Positions 16,180 through 25,081 of a DNA stretch of 64,000 bases are shown one piece after another; position 1 is the first letter of the stretch, and each line of letters starts with the position of its first letter. The position numbers were made by a program, and so were the translations under genes. The stretch comes from Nocardia altamirensis NBRC 108246 (GTDB taxonomy: Bacteria; Actinomycetota; Actinomycetes; Mycobacteriales; Mycobacteriaceae): contig NZ_BDAY01000009.1 in NCBI RefSeq assembly GCF_001612685.1, forward strand, positions 226,899-290,898, read 5' to 3'. The notes below the pieces were generated by a model, which was not told where the DNA came from, did no database searches, and saw only the letters and a program-made list of their open reading frames with translations.

Positions 16180-17022
16180 ATGACGGCCACGATGAAGCGC
16201 AGTGACGCCACCAAGCAGGCGTTGCTGCGGGCGGCGCGAGACGAATTCGCCGAACACGGCCTGGCCGGGGCGCGCGTCGATCGCATCGCCGAGGCAGCCG
16301 GGGTGAACAAAGAGCGCATCTACGGCCTGTTCGGCAGCAAGGACAAGCTGTTCGACGTCATCCTGATCGACACCATGCGCGAGTTCATGAACGTGGTCCA
16401 GCCGTTGACCGAGACGGACGCGGGCAAGTACGTGGCCAAGCTGTTCGACTACCACAACAGCAACCCGCACCTGCTGCGCCTCATCCTGTGGGAGGCCCTG
16501 CATCGCGGCGTCGACGCACACGATATCGATGGCTGGCGCGCGGAGGTCTACGAGCAGAAATTCGATTCGGCCAGTGCGCAATTCGGCGTCGACCCGCAGC
16601 ATGCGGGACGGTTGCTACTTGCCCTGTGCGGACTGTCCAACTGGAGCCTTGCCGTGCCGCAAACCACCAGGCTGCTGCTCGGCGCCGACGCCGACGACAA
16701 GGACGCGACCCGGGAGTTCCTCCAAGAGTTCGCCCGAGCAGCGATGCGCAACCTTCCGTTCGCGAGCAACCAGGAGAACACACCGGACCCGGCAACCGCC
16801 GAACCAGTCAATGCATTGACTGCTGGCGTCGACCGCGCCGCCGAAGTCGATCAAGCAGCGCAACGCCTCCGAAAAGCGCAGGCAGCAGCCGACGCAGCCC
16901 GCGACGAACTCGCCGCAGCCCTACGCGCCGCGCACGCCGACGGCACCAGCGCCAACCAACTCGCCCGCCAGGTATCGGGCACCGTATCCCGTCCCGTCGT
17001 CCTGAAACTGCTCGCCGACTAA
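16180..17022 (+). CDS. TetR-family regulator with a C-terminal helical extension
   Basis: 280 aa from ATG 16180. The N-terminal TetR HTH is clear (ALLRAARDEFAEHGLAGARV, then VNKERIYGLFGSKDKLF). The ligand domain follows to about residue 190. The last 65 residues (QRLRKAQAAADAARDELAAA and SANQLARQVSGTVSRP) form a helix plus an HTH-like segment seen in some actinobacterial regulators, unusual for a standard 200-residue TetR. It likely represses the divergent MFS gene. Confidence 0.85.
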   Translation: MTATMKRSDATKQALLRAARDEFAEHGLAGARVDRIAEAAGVNKERIYGLFGSKDKLFDVILIDTMREFMNVVQPLTETDAGKYVAKLFDYHNSNPHLLRLILWEALHRGVDAHDIDGWRAEVYEQKFDSASAQFGVDPQHAGRLLLALCGLSNWSLAVPQTTRLLLGADADDKDATREFLQEFARAAMRNLPFASNQENTPDPATAEPVNALTAGVDRAAEVDQAAQRLRKAQAAADAARDELAAALRAAHADGTSANQLARQVSGTVSRPVVLKLLAD

Positions 17023-17034
17023 GCCCCGCCGCCC

Positions 17035-17095
17035 GACGAGTGGCACATGGCTGCGGCAAAGTGCGAGAAGGCGTCTCCGTGGTGTGCCACTCGTG
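17035..17095 (-). repeat. 61-bp palindromic repeat, copy 3 (reverse orientation)
   Basis: Perfect arms ACGAGTGGCACA (17036-17047) and TGTGCCACTCGT (17083-17094). The reverse complement matches copy 2 at almost every base. It starts 12 nt after the TetR stop. Confidence 0.9.
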
Positions 17096-17235
17096 GCCTC
17101 AGGCGCTCAGCCCATCCGGCCATGCCGGCGGCACGGCGGGCCGGTTCTGGATGTGGGTGCGTAACTAGTGGGGGCTGCCTTAGCCGACGAGAGTGGAACC
17201 CTCGCTGCGGGCGGAAGGGCGGCTCAACGGAGCCA

Positions 17236-17267
17236 CCCCTTCGGCCGACAGTTGGCGGCCGAAGGGG
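17236..17267. terminator. Hairpin downstream of fadE5
   Basis: CCCCTTCGGCCG pairs perfectly with CGGCCGAAGGGG (12 bp) around an 8-nt loop. No U-tract on either strand. It lies 36 bp past the fadE5 stop and probably ends that transcript. Confidence 0.5.
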
Positions 17268-17302
17268 CAAGAAACAGGCGCGCCGATCCGGCGCGCTCCT
17301 GG

Positions 17303-19129
17303 TCAGAACGCCGCTTCGTCCAGATTCATGATGTCGTTGTCGATCGCGGCGATGATTCCCCGCACCGCGGTCAACCCCGGCAGCACGCTCTTCGCGAAGA
17401 AGCTTGCGGCAGCGACCTTTCCGGCATAGAACGGCTGATCCTTCGCCGAGGCGCCCGAGGCGAGCGCGGCAGCGGCGATCTCGGCCTGCACCAGCAGCCG
17501 CCAGCCGATGAGCAGATCACCGACCGCGAGCAGGAAGCGCACCGACCCGAGCCCGACCTTGTACAGCTCGGCCGGATCCTGCTGCCCCGCCATCAGATAG
17601 CCGGTCAGCGTGGCCGCCATCGCCTGCACGTCGGCCAACGCCGTCTGCAGCAGCTCGCGTTCGGTCTCGAACCGTCCGCTCTTCGTGTCGAGGAACGCGG
17701 CGATCTGCCCGGTGATGTGCCCGATCGCCACACCCTTGTCCCGAATGATCTTGCGGAAGAAGAAGTCCTGCGCCTGGATCGCGGTGGTGCCCTCGTACAG
17801 CGAGTCGATCTTCGCGTCGCGGATGTACTGCTCGATCGGGTAGTCCTGCAGGTAACCCGAGCCGCCGAAGGTCTGCAGCGATTCGGTCAGGTACTGGTAG
17901 GCCCGCTCGGAACCGACACCCTTGACGATCGGCAGCAGCAAATCGTCGACGCGGTGCGCCAATTCGGCGTCCGCGCCGGAAACCAGCTGCGCCACATCGG
18001 CATTCTGATGTGCCGCGGTGTAGAGGTACACCGCGCGCAGCCCCTCGGCGTAGGCCTTCTGCATGGCCAGGCTGCGCCGCACATCGGGGTGCCTGGTGAT
18101 CGGCACGCGCGGCGCCGCCTTGTCGGTCATCTTGGTCAGATCCGCGCCCTGGATCCGCTCCTTGGCGTAGGCGAGCGCGTTCAGGTACCCGGTGGACAGC
18201 GTGCCGGACGACTTGATGCCGACCATCATTCGCGCGTTCTCGATCACCTGGAACATCTGCGCGATGCCATCGTGCACATCGCCGACCAGCCAGCCGACCG
18301 CGGGCACGTCGCCACCGAAGGTGAGCTCGCAGGTGGGCGAGGACTTCAGGCCCATCTTGTGCTCGACATTGGTCGCGTAAACACCGTTGCGGGCGCCGAG
18401 GTCGAGCGTCTCGGGGTCGAACAGGAATTTCGGCACGTAGAACAGCGATAGCCCCTTGGTGCCTGGTCCCGCGCCTTCGGGGCGGGCGAGCACCAGGTGG
18501 AAGATGTTTTCGGCGGTATCGCCGACGTCACCACCGGAGATGAAGCGCTTCACGCCCTCGATGTGCCAGGTGCCGTCAGGCTGCTCGATCGCCTTGGTGC
18601 GCCCAGCGCCGACATCGGAGCCCGCGTCCGGCTCGGTCAGCACCATGGTGCCCTGCCAGCCGCGCTCGTAGCCTTGGGTGGCCCAGCGCTTCTGCTGCTC
18701 GGTGCCGACGTTGTAGAGCACCGACCCCATCACCGGGCCCATGTTGAAGAAGATGGCCGACGGGTTGGCACAGGTGATCATCTCCTGCACCGCCCACACC
18801 ACCGCGGCGGGCGCGGGCGTGCCGCCCATCCCCTCGGGCAGGCCGAGCCTGCTCCAGTCCGAGTCGTGCACGGCGTCGATGCTCTTGCGCAGCGGCTCCG
18901 GCACCGAAATCGAGTAGGTCGCCGGGTCGAATGCGACCGGGTCGCGGTCGGCGGCCGCGAAGGACTCTGCGATCGGCCCCTCGGCGAGCCGCTTCACCTC
19001 GGCCAGGATCTCGCGCACGGTGTCGGAGTCGAGGTCGCCGTAGGCGCCGGTATCGAGCAGCTTGTCCAGCCCGAACACTTCGAACAGATTGAACTCGATG
19101 TCCCGCACGTTCGCCTTGTAGTGACCCAC
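17303..19129 (-). CDS. fadE5: Acyl-CoA dehydrogenase, FadE5 type
   Basis: 608 aa FAD enzyme for the first step of fatty-acid beta-oxidation. Length and motifs match mycobacterial FadE5: [19 protein letters not shown] (FAD/substrate loop), [17 protein letters not shown] and the catalytic-base segment [20 protein letters not shown]. The roughly 600-residue length with an extra C-terminal domain separates it from the usual 380-residue family. GGAGGA lies 5 nt before the GTG. It is divergent from urtA and shares a 326-bp control region. Confidence 0.92.
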   Translation of the reverse strand: MGHYKANVRDIEFNLFEVFGLDKLLDTGAYGDLDSDTVREILAEVKRLAEGPIAESFAAADRDPVAFDPATYSISVPEPLRKSIDAVHDSDWSRLGLPEGMGGTPAPAAVVWAVQEMITCANPSAIFFNMGPVMGSVLYNVGTEQQKRWATQGYERGWQGTMVLTEPDAGSDVGAGRTKAIEQPDGTWHIEGVKRFISGGDVGDTAENIFHLVLARPEGAGPGTKGLSLFYVPKFLFDPETLDLGARNGVYATNVEHKMGLKSSPTCELTFGGDVPAVGWLVGDVHDGIAQMFQVIENARMMVGIKSSGTLSTGYLNALAYAKERIQGADLTKMTDKAAPRVPITRHPDVRRSLAMQKAYAEGLRAVYLYTAAHQNADVAQLVSGADAELAHRVDDLLLPIVKGVGSERAYQYLTESLQTFGGSGYLQDYPIEQYIRDAKIDSLYEGTTAIQAQDFFFRKIIRDKGVAIGHITGQIAAFLDTKSGRFETERELLQTALADVQAMAATLTGYLMAGQQDPAELYKVGLGSVRFLLAVGDLLIGWRLLVQAEIAAAALASGASAKDQPFYAGKVAAASFFAKSVLPGLTAVRGIIAAIDNDIMNLDEAAF

Positions 19130-19230
19130 GACGGTCCTCCCAGGTTTCAGCCGTTTTGACGTTGTACAAACGAAGCGTGCCGTACGGCGGTGACGCTACG
19201 CAACCGTAGGGTCACCCAGATCTCACCGAG

Positions 19231-19271
19231 GTTCACCAGCCGGTAACCGCAAAGGTTCACATGCCCGAAAC
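19231..19271 (+). promoter_or_regulatory. Two tandem GlnR-like boxes upstream of urtABCDE
   Basis: Box 1, 19231-19247: GTTCAC-N6-GTAAC. Box 2, 19255-19271: GTTCAC-N6-GAAAC. Both fit the actinobacterial GlnR consensus gTnAC-n6-GnAAc, and their centres are 24 bp apart, on one face of the helix. GlnR activates urea and ammonium genes under nitrogen limitation in related species, which fits the urea transporter downstream. Confidence 0.6.
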
Positions 19272-19337
19272 ACCCGAAACGGACTCGTCATCGAGAGATA
19301 TTCCGGCGCAACAACTTCTGGCTACCGTTCACCTCGA

Positions 19338-19356
19338 ATACAACCGTTGTATACAA
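19338..19356. promoter_or_regulatory. Compound palindrome near the urtA promoter
   Basis: ATACAACCGTTGTAT (6-bp arms) overlaps TTGTATACAA, a perfect 10-bp palindrome. A related TTGTACAA lies at 19162-19169 by fadE5. A regulator binding TTGTA half-sites at both promoters is possible; the GntR downstream of urtE is a candidate (inference). Confidence 0.45.
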
Positions 19357-19455
19357 CTCGGTCGACAGCTCTGACCGGGGCATAAGGCGGAGGTATTCGC
19401 CGCGGTGCACGTCGTGCCGCCGAATTGCCTGATGAAGTGAGAAGGGTCCCGCCCC

Positions 19456-20736
19456 ATGTCAGATTCCCCTGCCGTCCATCGACACAGTCCCCGACGCATG
19501 GTCAAGGCGATGGCGGTCCCGACCGCGGTAGCGCTCGCCGGATTGTTGCTGACCGCCTGTGGCGCCAAGGACGACGCCTCGACCACCGGGACGAATGCGA
19601 CATCCTGCGTCGACACCTCGAAGGATTCGATCAAGGTCGGTTCCTTGCATTCGCTGTCGGGCACGATGGCGATTTCCGAGGTCACCGTGGCCAATTCGAC
19701 CAAGCTGGCGGTCGACCAGATCAACGCCGCGGGCGGCGTCATGGGCAAGAAGATCGAGCTGGTGCTCGAGGACGGCGCATCGGACCCGAAGACCTTCGCC
19801 GAGAAGGCCGAAAAGCTGATCAGCTCCGACTGTGTCGCCGCGGTGTTCGGCGGCTGGACCTCGTCGAGCCGCAAGGCGATGAAGCCGAAATTCGAGAGCC
19901 TCAACTCGCTGCTCTACTACCCGGTGCAGTACGAGGGCCTGGAGGACAGCAAGAACATCTTCTATACCGGCGCGACCACCAACCAGCAGATCATTCCGGC
20001 GCTGGACTATCTGAAGCAGAAGGGCATCACGTCCCTCTACCTGGTCGGCTCCGACTATGTCTTCCCGCAGACCGCCAACCGCGAGATCAAGGCGTACGCG
20101 AAGGCCAACGGCATCGAGATCAAGGGTGAGGACTACACCCCGCTCGGCTCGACCGACTTCTCCACCATCGTGAACAAGGTGCGCACCGCCAAGGCGGGCG
20201 CGGTGTTCAACACCCTCAACGGCGACTCGAACGTGGCGTTCTTCCGTGAGTACACCAACGCAGGGCTGAAAGCCGCTGAGATGCCGGTGGTTTCGGTGTC
20301 CATCGCCGAGGAAGAGGTCGCAGGCATCGGCGCGCAGAACATCGCGGGGCAGCTGACGGCGTGGAACTACTACCAGACCGTCGACTCGCCCGCGAACAAG
20401 AAGTTCGTCGCGGACTACAAGGCCGCGTTCGGCGCCGACAAGCCGACCTCGGACCCGATGGAGGCCGCCTATGCCTCGGTCTACCTGTGGAAGAACACGG
20501 TGGAGAAGGCGAAGTCGTTCGCGGTGAAAGACATTCAGGCCGCCGCCGACGGCGTGAGCTTCGACGCGCCGGAGGGCCTGGTCACCGTCGACGGCTCGAA
20601 CCACCACATCACCAAGACCGCCAGGATCGGCGAGATCCGGCCGGACGGGCTCATCTACACCGTGTGGGATTCGGGCAAGGCCGTCACGCCGGACCCGTAC
20701 CTGAAGTCCTACGACTGGGCCAAGGGCCTCAAGTAA
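19456..20736 (+). CDS. urtA: Urea ABC transporter substrate-binding lipoprotein UrtA
   Basis: 426 aa. Signal peptide with lipobox LTAC (Cys35). The mature part is a type I periplasmic-binding fold: [50 protein letters not shown] and [12 protein letters not shown] are all diagnostic of UrtA rather than LivK. First gene of urtABCDE. A strong hairpin separates it from urtB. Confidence 0.95.
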   Translation: MSDSPAVHRHSPRRMVKAMAVPTAVALAGLLLTACGAKDDASTTGTNATSCVDTSKDSIKVGSLHSLSGTMAISEVTVANSTKLAVDQINAAGGVMGKKIELVLEDGASDPKTFAEKAEKLISSDCVAAVFGGWTSSSRKAMKPKFESLNSLLYYPVQYEGLEDSKNIFYTGATTNQQIIPALDYLKQKGITSLYLVGSDYVFPQTANREIKAYAKANGIEIKGEDYTPLGSTDFSTIVNKVRTAKAGAVFNTLNGDSNVAFFREYTNAGLKAAEMPVVSVSIAEEEVAGIGAQNIAGQLTAWNYYQTVDSPANKKFVADYKAAFGADKPTSDPMEAAYASVYLWKNTVEKAKSFAVKDIQAAADGVSFDAPEGLVTVDGSNHHITKTARIGEIRPDGLIYTVWDSGKAVTPDPYLKSYDWAKGLK

Positions 20737-20746
20737 TTCGCCCGAT

Positions 20747-20786
20747 CGGTATGGGGTGGACGCACTCTCGCGTCCACCCCATACCG
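20747..20786 (+). terminator. Strong hairpin between urtA and urtB (attenuator / 3' stabiliser)
   Basis: A perfect 17-bp stem: CGGTATGGGGTGGACGC at 20747-20763 pairs with 20770-20786 around a 6-nt loop. No U-tract follows and urtB starts 24 nt later. It probably lets the binding protein be made in excess over the membrane parts. Confidence 0.75.
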
Positions 20787-20809
20787 GCCCGAGATCCGAG
20801 GAGTCTGTT

Positions 20810-21694
20810 GTGGACGTCGTGATCGGCCAGCTCTTCACGGGGCTGAGTCTGGGATCAATTCTTCTGCTCGCCGCGTTGGGGCTTGCGCTGACCTTCGGTC
20901 AGATGGGCGTGATCAACATGGCGCACGGCGAGTTCATCATGGCCGGGTGCTACACGACCTATGTCGTGCAGAAGGTCATCTCGTCCGCCGGTGTGTCGCT
21001 GGTGGTTTCGCTGCTGGTCGGCTTTCTGGTCGGCGGCCTGCTCGGCGCGGCGCTGGAGATGGGCATGATCCGCTGGATGTACGACCGGCCGCTGGACACC
21101 CTGCTGGTCACCTTCGGTGTCGGGCTGGTGTTGCAACAGCTGGCCCGCGATATTTTCGGCGCGCCTGCCAAGAATGTCGTTGCGCCCGAATGGCTCAGCG
21201 GCGGTGTCACCATTCTCGGCGCCGTGGTGCCGAAGAGCCGCATCTTCATTCTGGTGCTCGCCGTCGCCGCGGTGATCACCTTGGCCACCGTGCTGAAGGC
21301 GACGCCGATGGGCAGGCGCATCCGCGCCGTGGTGCAGAACCGCGGTCTGGCCGAAACCAGTGGCGTCTCCAGTCGTTTCACCGATATCAGCACGTTCTTC
21401 ATCGGCTCGGGGCTGGCAGGCGTCGCTGGTGTCGCGCTCACCCTGATCGGTTCGACCAGCCCGACCATCGGGCAGAGCTATCTGATCGACGCCTTCCTCG
21501 TGGTGGTGATCGGCGGGCTCGGCCAGATCAAGGGCACGGTGATCGCGGCGTTCGCGCTCGGCCTGCTCAACTCGTTCATCGAGTACTCGACGACCGCGTC
21601 GATCGCGAAGGTCATCGTGTTCGTCGTCATCGTCGTCTTCCTGCAGGTCCGCCCGCAAGGCCTGTTCACGGTTCGCACAAGGAGTTTGGCATGA
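20810..21694 (+). CDS. urtB: Urea ABC transporter permease UrtB
   Basis: 294 aa LivH-type permease. Features are VINMAHGEFIMAGCYTTYVVQ near the N-terminus and the EAA-like GRRIRAVVQNRGLAETSGV loop. GAGGAG 7 nt before GTG 20810 selects this start rather than the upstream in-frame codon inside the hairpin. The stop overlaps urtC (ATGA). Confidence 0.95.
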   Translation: MDVVIGQLFTGLSLGSILLLAALGLALTFGQMGVINMAHGEFIMAGCYTTYVVQKVISSAGVSLVVSLLVGFLVGGLLGAALEMGMIRWMYDRPLDTLLVTFGVGLVLQQLARDIFGAPAKNVVAPEWLSGGVTILGAVVPKSRIFILVLAVAAVITLATVLKATPMGRRIRAVVQNRGLAETSGVSSRFTDISTFFIGSGLAGVAGVALTLIGSTSPTIGQSYLIDAFLVVVIGGLGQIKGTVIAAFALGLLNSFIEYSTTASIAKVIVFVVIVVFLQVRPQGLFTVRTRSLA

Positions 21695-22839
21695 CCACAC
21701 TCACCCGACGGTGGCGCGAACACTCCACCCTCACCGCGTTGGGCGGCTTCGCCGTCGCCGCCGTCCTGTTGTTCGCGGTCGCGCCCGCGGTACTGAGCGA
21801 CTTCCGGTTGAACCTGCTCGCGAAGTTCCTGTGCTTCGCCATCGTTGCAGTCGGCATCGGATTGGCGTGGGGCCGTGGCGGCATGCTCACGCTCGGCCAG
21901 GGGGTGTTCTTCGGCATCGGTGCCTACATCATGGCGATGCACCTGCAGATGGCCGATGCCGCCCGGCTCGGCAACGACGTTCCGGAGTTCATGGAGATCT
22001 CCGGCATCAGCGAATTGCCGTCGTTCTGGCAGCCTTTCGCGTCCGCGCCGGTGGCGCTGATCGGCATCCTCGTGCTGCCTGCGCTGGTGGCGGCGGTGCT
22101 CGGGTTCGGGGTGTTCAAGCGGCGGGTCAAGGGCGCCTACTTCGCGATCCTCAGCCAGGCGCTGGCCGCGGCGCTGGCGATCCTGCTCACCGGACAACAA
22201 GCCATCGGCGGCTTCACCGGCCTGTCGGACTTCCGCGCGTTCTTCGGCTTCAAGCTCTCGGACCCGGCGAACCGGAAGATGCTGTTCTTCCTCGCGGCGG
22301 GCACGCTGCTCGTGGTGGTCGCGCTGGTGCGTCAGCTGATGCGCAGCAGGTACGGCGAATTGCTTGTCGCGGTGCGGGATCAGGAGGAGCGGGTGCGCTT
22401 CCTCGGGTACGACCCGGCGAACGTCAAGATCGTCGCGTATGTGGTCGCCGCGTTCTTCGCAGGCATCGCCGGTGCGCTGTTCACGCCGATCGTCGGCATC
22501 ATCTCCCCCGCCGATATCGGCGTCGTGCCGTCCATCGCCTTCCTCATCGGCGTCGCCATCGGCGGGCGGACCACCCTGCTCGGCCCGGTGCTCGGGGCGA
22601 TCGGGGTGGCGTGGGCGCAGACGGCGTTCTCCGAGGAGTTCCCGTCCGGCTGGACCTATCTGCAGGGCGTGCTGTTCATCGTGGTGATCGGCTTCATCCC
22701 GGCCGGGCTGGCCGGCGTCTGGCCGCTGCTGAAAGGGCTGCTGGACAGCAGGTTCCGCCGGCAAAGACCGGTCACGCAGACCGTGCTCGCGCCGCCACCG
22801 GCGCGCGCGACCACACCGGAGAAGGTGGAATCCCGATGA
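21691..22839 (+). CDS. urtC: Urea ABC transporter permease UrtC
   Basis: 382 aa LivM-type permease. Has the hallmark WGRGGMLTLGQGVFFGIGAY, GAYFAILSQALAAALAIL and the cytoplasmic loop LVAVRDQEERVRFLGYDPAN. Overlaps urtB and urtD by 4 nt each, so translation is coupled. The hydrophilic C-terminal tail is rich in Pro and Thr. Confidence 0.95.
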   Translation: MTTLTRRWREHSTLTALGGFAVAAVLLFAVAPAVLSDFRLNLLAKFLCFAIVAVGIGLAWGRGGMLTLGQGVFFGIGAYIMAMHLQMADAARLGNDVPEFMEISGISELPSFWQPFASAPVALIGILVLPALVAAVLGFGVFKRRVKGAYFAILSQALAAALAILLTGQQAIGGFTGLSDFRAFFGFKLSDPANRKMLFFLAAGTLLVVVALVRQLMRSRYGELLVAVRDQEERVRFLGYDPANVKIVAYVVAAFFAGIAGALFTPIVGIISPADIGVVPSIAFLIGVAIGGRTTLLGPVLGAIGVAWAQTAFSEEFPSGWTYLQGVLFIVVIGFIPAGLAGVWPLLKGLLDSRFRRQRPVTQTVLAPPPARATTPEKVESR

Positions 22840-23672
22840 CCGCAACGACACCAGCGCCGAAGCTCGGCGGCAACGCCGGGATGTCCGGCAGCGACTATCT
22901 CGAAATCCGTGGTCTCTCGGTGAGTTTCGACGGATTCAAAGCGGTCACCGATGTCGATCTCACGGTGCTGCAAGGCGATCTGCGCTTCCTGATCGGCCCC
23001 AACGGCGCGGGCAAGACGACGCTGATCGACGCGATCACCGGCCTGGTTCCGGCGACCGGCTCGGCGCAGAAGGCAGGCGTCGAACTGCTCGGCAAGAAGG
23101 TGCACCAGATCGCCAGGCTCGGCATCGGCCGCACCTTCCAGACGGCGAGCGTGTTCGAACAGCTCAGCGTGCTACAGAATCTCGACATCGCCGCGGGTGC
23201 GCGCCGCTCGGCGCTCACCATGCTGCGTCGCCGCACGTCGGTGCTGCCGAGCATCGAGGAGGCGCTGGAGCTCACCGGCCTCGGCGACCTGCGCGACCGG
23301 CCCGCCGGCGTGCTCGCGCACGGGCAGAAGCAATGGCTCGAGATCGGCATGCTGCTGGTGCAGAACGCGTCGGTGCTGCTGCTGGACGAACCGGTGGCGG
23401 GCATGAGCGCCGAGGAGCGCGAGGAGACCGGAAACCTGTTGCGCCGCATCGGCGGTGAACGGGTCGTCGTGGTGGTCGAGCACGACATGGACTTCATGCG
23501 CGCCTTCGCCAGCTCGGTGACCGTCCTCGCCGCGGGCAAGGTGCTCAGCGAAGGCACCGTCGAGCAGGTGCAGGCGGACCCGAAGGTGCAGGAGGTCTAC
23601 CTGGGGACCACAGCGGCCATCGGAACCGCCTTGGAAGACGAAATATCGGTGCCAAGCAAGGAGTCCGTCTGA
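22836..23672 (+). CDS. urtD: Urea ABC transporter ATPase UrtD
   Basis: 278 aa LivG-type ATPase. Walker A GPNGAGKTT, Q-loop GRTFQTASVFE, a signature region with degenerate LAHGQKQWLEI in place of LSGGQ, Walker B VLLLDEPVAG and H-loop VEHDM. The AHGQKQ signature is usual in UrtD. Overlaps urtE by a single base (TGATG). Confidence 0.95.
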   Translation: MTATTPAPKLGGNAGMSGSDYLEIRGLSVSFDGFKAVTDVDLTVLQGDLRFLIGPNGAGKTTLIDAITGLVPATGSAQKAGVELLGKKVHQIARLGIGRTFQTASVFEQLSVLQNLDIAAGARRSALTMLRRRTSVLPSIEEALELTGLGDLRDRPAGVLAHGQKQWLEIGMLLVQNASVLLLDEPVAGMSAEEREETGNLLRRIGGERVVVVVEHDMDFMRAFASSVTVLAAGKVLSEGTVEQVQADPKVQEVYLGTTAAIGTALEDEISVPSKESV

Positions 23673-24364
23673 TGCTCGAGCTCATCGACGTCCATGCCGG
23701 CTACGGCCGGACCGAAGTGATTCATGGTGTCTCGCTGACCGTTCCCGACGACAGCGTGGTGGCCGTCATGGGGCACAACGGGGCAGGCAAGACCACGCTG
23801 CTGCGCACCGCCGTCGGGTTGATCGGCGCCAAGTCGGGCAGGCTGGAGTTCAACGGCGAGCCGATCACCAAGCTGTCGCCGTCGCGGCGGGTGCGGCGCG
23901 GCATCGCGTATGTGCCGCAGGGCCAACAGAGTTTCCCGCAGCTGACCACCGCGGAGAACCTGCAGGTGGTCGCCGACGGCCGCAAGCGGGGCAAGGCGCT
24001 GATCGACGAGTCGCTCGATCTGTTTCCGGCGCTGCGCGAGCTGTTGCCCCGCAAGGCAGGTCTGCTCTCCGGCGGGCAGCGCCAGCAGCTGGCCATCGCC
24101 AGGGCGCTGATCACCGAGCCGACGCTGCTCATTCTCGACGAACCCACCGAGGGCATCCAGCCGTCGGTGGTCGCCGAGATCGAGCGCACCATCATCGATC
24201 TGACGCGACGAGGTGGGTTGAGCGTGCTGCTGGTGGAACAGCACATCGGCTTCGCACTGCAAGCGGCGCAACGGTATTACATCCTGCAATCCGGCCGGGT
24301 CACCTCCAGCGGGGCGGGCGGCGCAGGCGCGGAGTCAACAGTCCGCTCGGCGATGGCGATCTGA
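23672..24364 (+). CDS. urtE: Urea ABC transporter ATPase UrtE
   Basis: 230 aa LivF-type ATPase. Walker A GHNGAGKTT, YVPQGQQSFPQLTTAENL, signature LLSGGQRQQLAIARAL, Walker B LILDEPTEGIQPS and VEQHIGFAL. The EGIQPS sequence after Walker B is the usual UrtE variant. Last transporter gene; a GntR gene follows after 10 nt. Confidence 0.95.
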   Translation: MLELIDVHAGYGRTEVIHGVSLTVPDDSVVAVMGHNGAGKTTLLRTAVGLIGAKSGRLEFNGEPITKLSPSRRVRRGIAYVPQGQQSFPQLTTAENLQVVADGRKRGKALIDESLDLFPALRELLPRKAGLLSGGQRQQLAIARALITEPTLLILDEPTEGIQPSVVAEIERTIIDLTRRGGLSVLLVEQHIGFALQAAQRYYILQSGRVTSSGAGGAGAESTVRSAMAI

Positions 24365-24374
24365 GCTGGCCGCC

Positions 24375-25067
24375 GTGCCGCGCAGGGGGCGAATCCCGTT
24401 GCGCGAGCGGGTCTATCACGCGCTGCGCCGGGATCTGGCCGCCGGGGCGTTCGTGCCGACCGAGCGGCTCGGCGAGGAACGGCTCGCGGACACCTACGGG
24501 GTCTCGCGCACCCCGGTTCGGGAGGCGCTCGTCCGGCTGCACGCCGACGGGCTTGTCGAACGGCACGCCGACGGGCTGTACCCGTACCGACCACGGCTCG
24601 ACGAGCTCGATCATCTGTACGAGCTGCGAATCGTGCTGGAAGCCAGGGGTATTCAACGAATGCACCCCGACGCGCTGGCCGGGCACGACCTGGCCTCGAT
24701 TCGGGCCGAGCTCGATATCTGGCGCGCGCTGCGCGACAACCCGCCCGAACCCGGTCCGGCGCTGGCCGCCGACGAACAGTTCCACACGGTGCTGCTGGCC
24801 GCCGCGGGCAACGCCGCGCTGGCCGATGCCCTTGCCGCCGTGCACATTCGGGTGCGCCCGGTCCGCACGCTCGACGTGCCGACCCCGGATCGCATCGCCA
24901 CCATGACCACCGAACACATCGCGATCGCCGAACAACTCCTGTCCGGCGACGCGACCGCAGCCCTGCACACCCTCACCACGCATATCGACACCTCACGCGC
25001 CCACGTCCTCGCCCGCGCGCAGCACGCCATGGAACTGACGAAACTTGCTCGCGCCGTACGAGATTGA
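24375..25067 (+). CDS. GntR-family regulator (FadR/FCD subfamily)
   Basis: 230 aa. The winged-helix N-terminus (RERVYHALRRDLAAGAFVP, then YGVSRTPVREALVRLHADGLV) is textbook GntR. The C-terminal FCD helical domain shows the metal-ligand pattern: LRIVLEARGIQ, DEQFHTVLL, and TTEHIAIAEQLLSGD. GTG start 10 nt after urtE, so it is probably cotranscribed. It may tune urea uptake or linked nitrogen metabolism. Its effector is unknown. Confidence 0.88.
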   Translation: MPRRGRIPLRERVYHALRRDLAAGAFVPTERLGEERLADTYGVSRTPVREALVRLHADGLVERHADGLYPYRPRLDELDHLYELRIVLEARGIQRMHPDALAGHDLASIRAELDIWRALRDNPPEPGPALAADEQFHTVLLAAAGNAALADALAAVHIRVRPVRTLDVPTPDRIATMTTEHIAIAEQLLSGDATAALHTLTTHIDTSRAHVLARAQHAMELTKLARAVRD

Positions 25068-25081
25068 TGTCGCGCTCGGTT

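Larger units (their letters stand above)
19130..19455. other. Divergent fadE5/urtA control region
   Basis: 326 bp without a gene. Contains TTGTACAA at 19162-19169, two GlnR-like boxes at 19231-19271 and a compound palindrome at 19338-19356. Confidence 0.7.

Noticed and set aside
19459..20838. 459-codon minus-strand ORF opposite urtA
   Set aside because: Antisense shadow; urtA has lipobox and family motifs in its frame.
20711..22839. Long plus-frame ORFs running through urtB/urtC in other frames
   Set aside because: Arg-rich products without motifs; the urt genes with ATGA overlaps explain the region.
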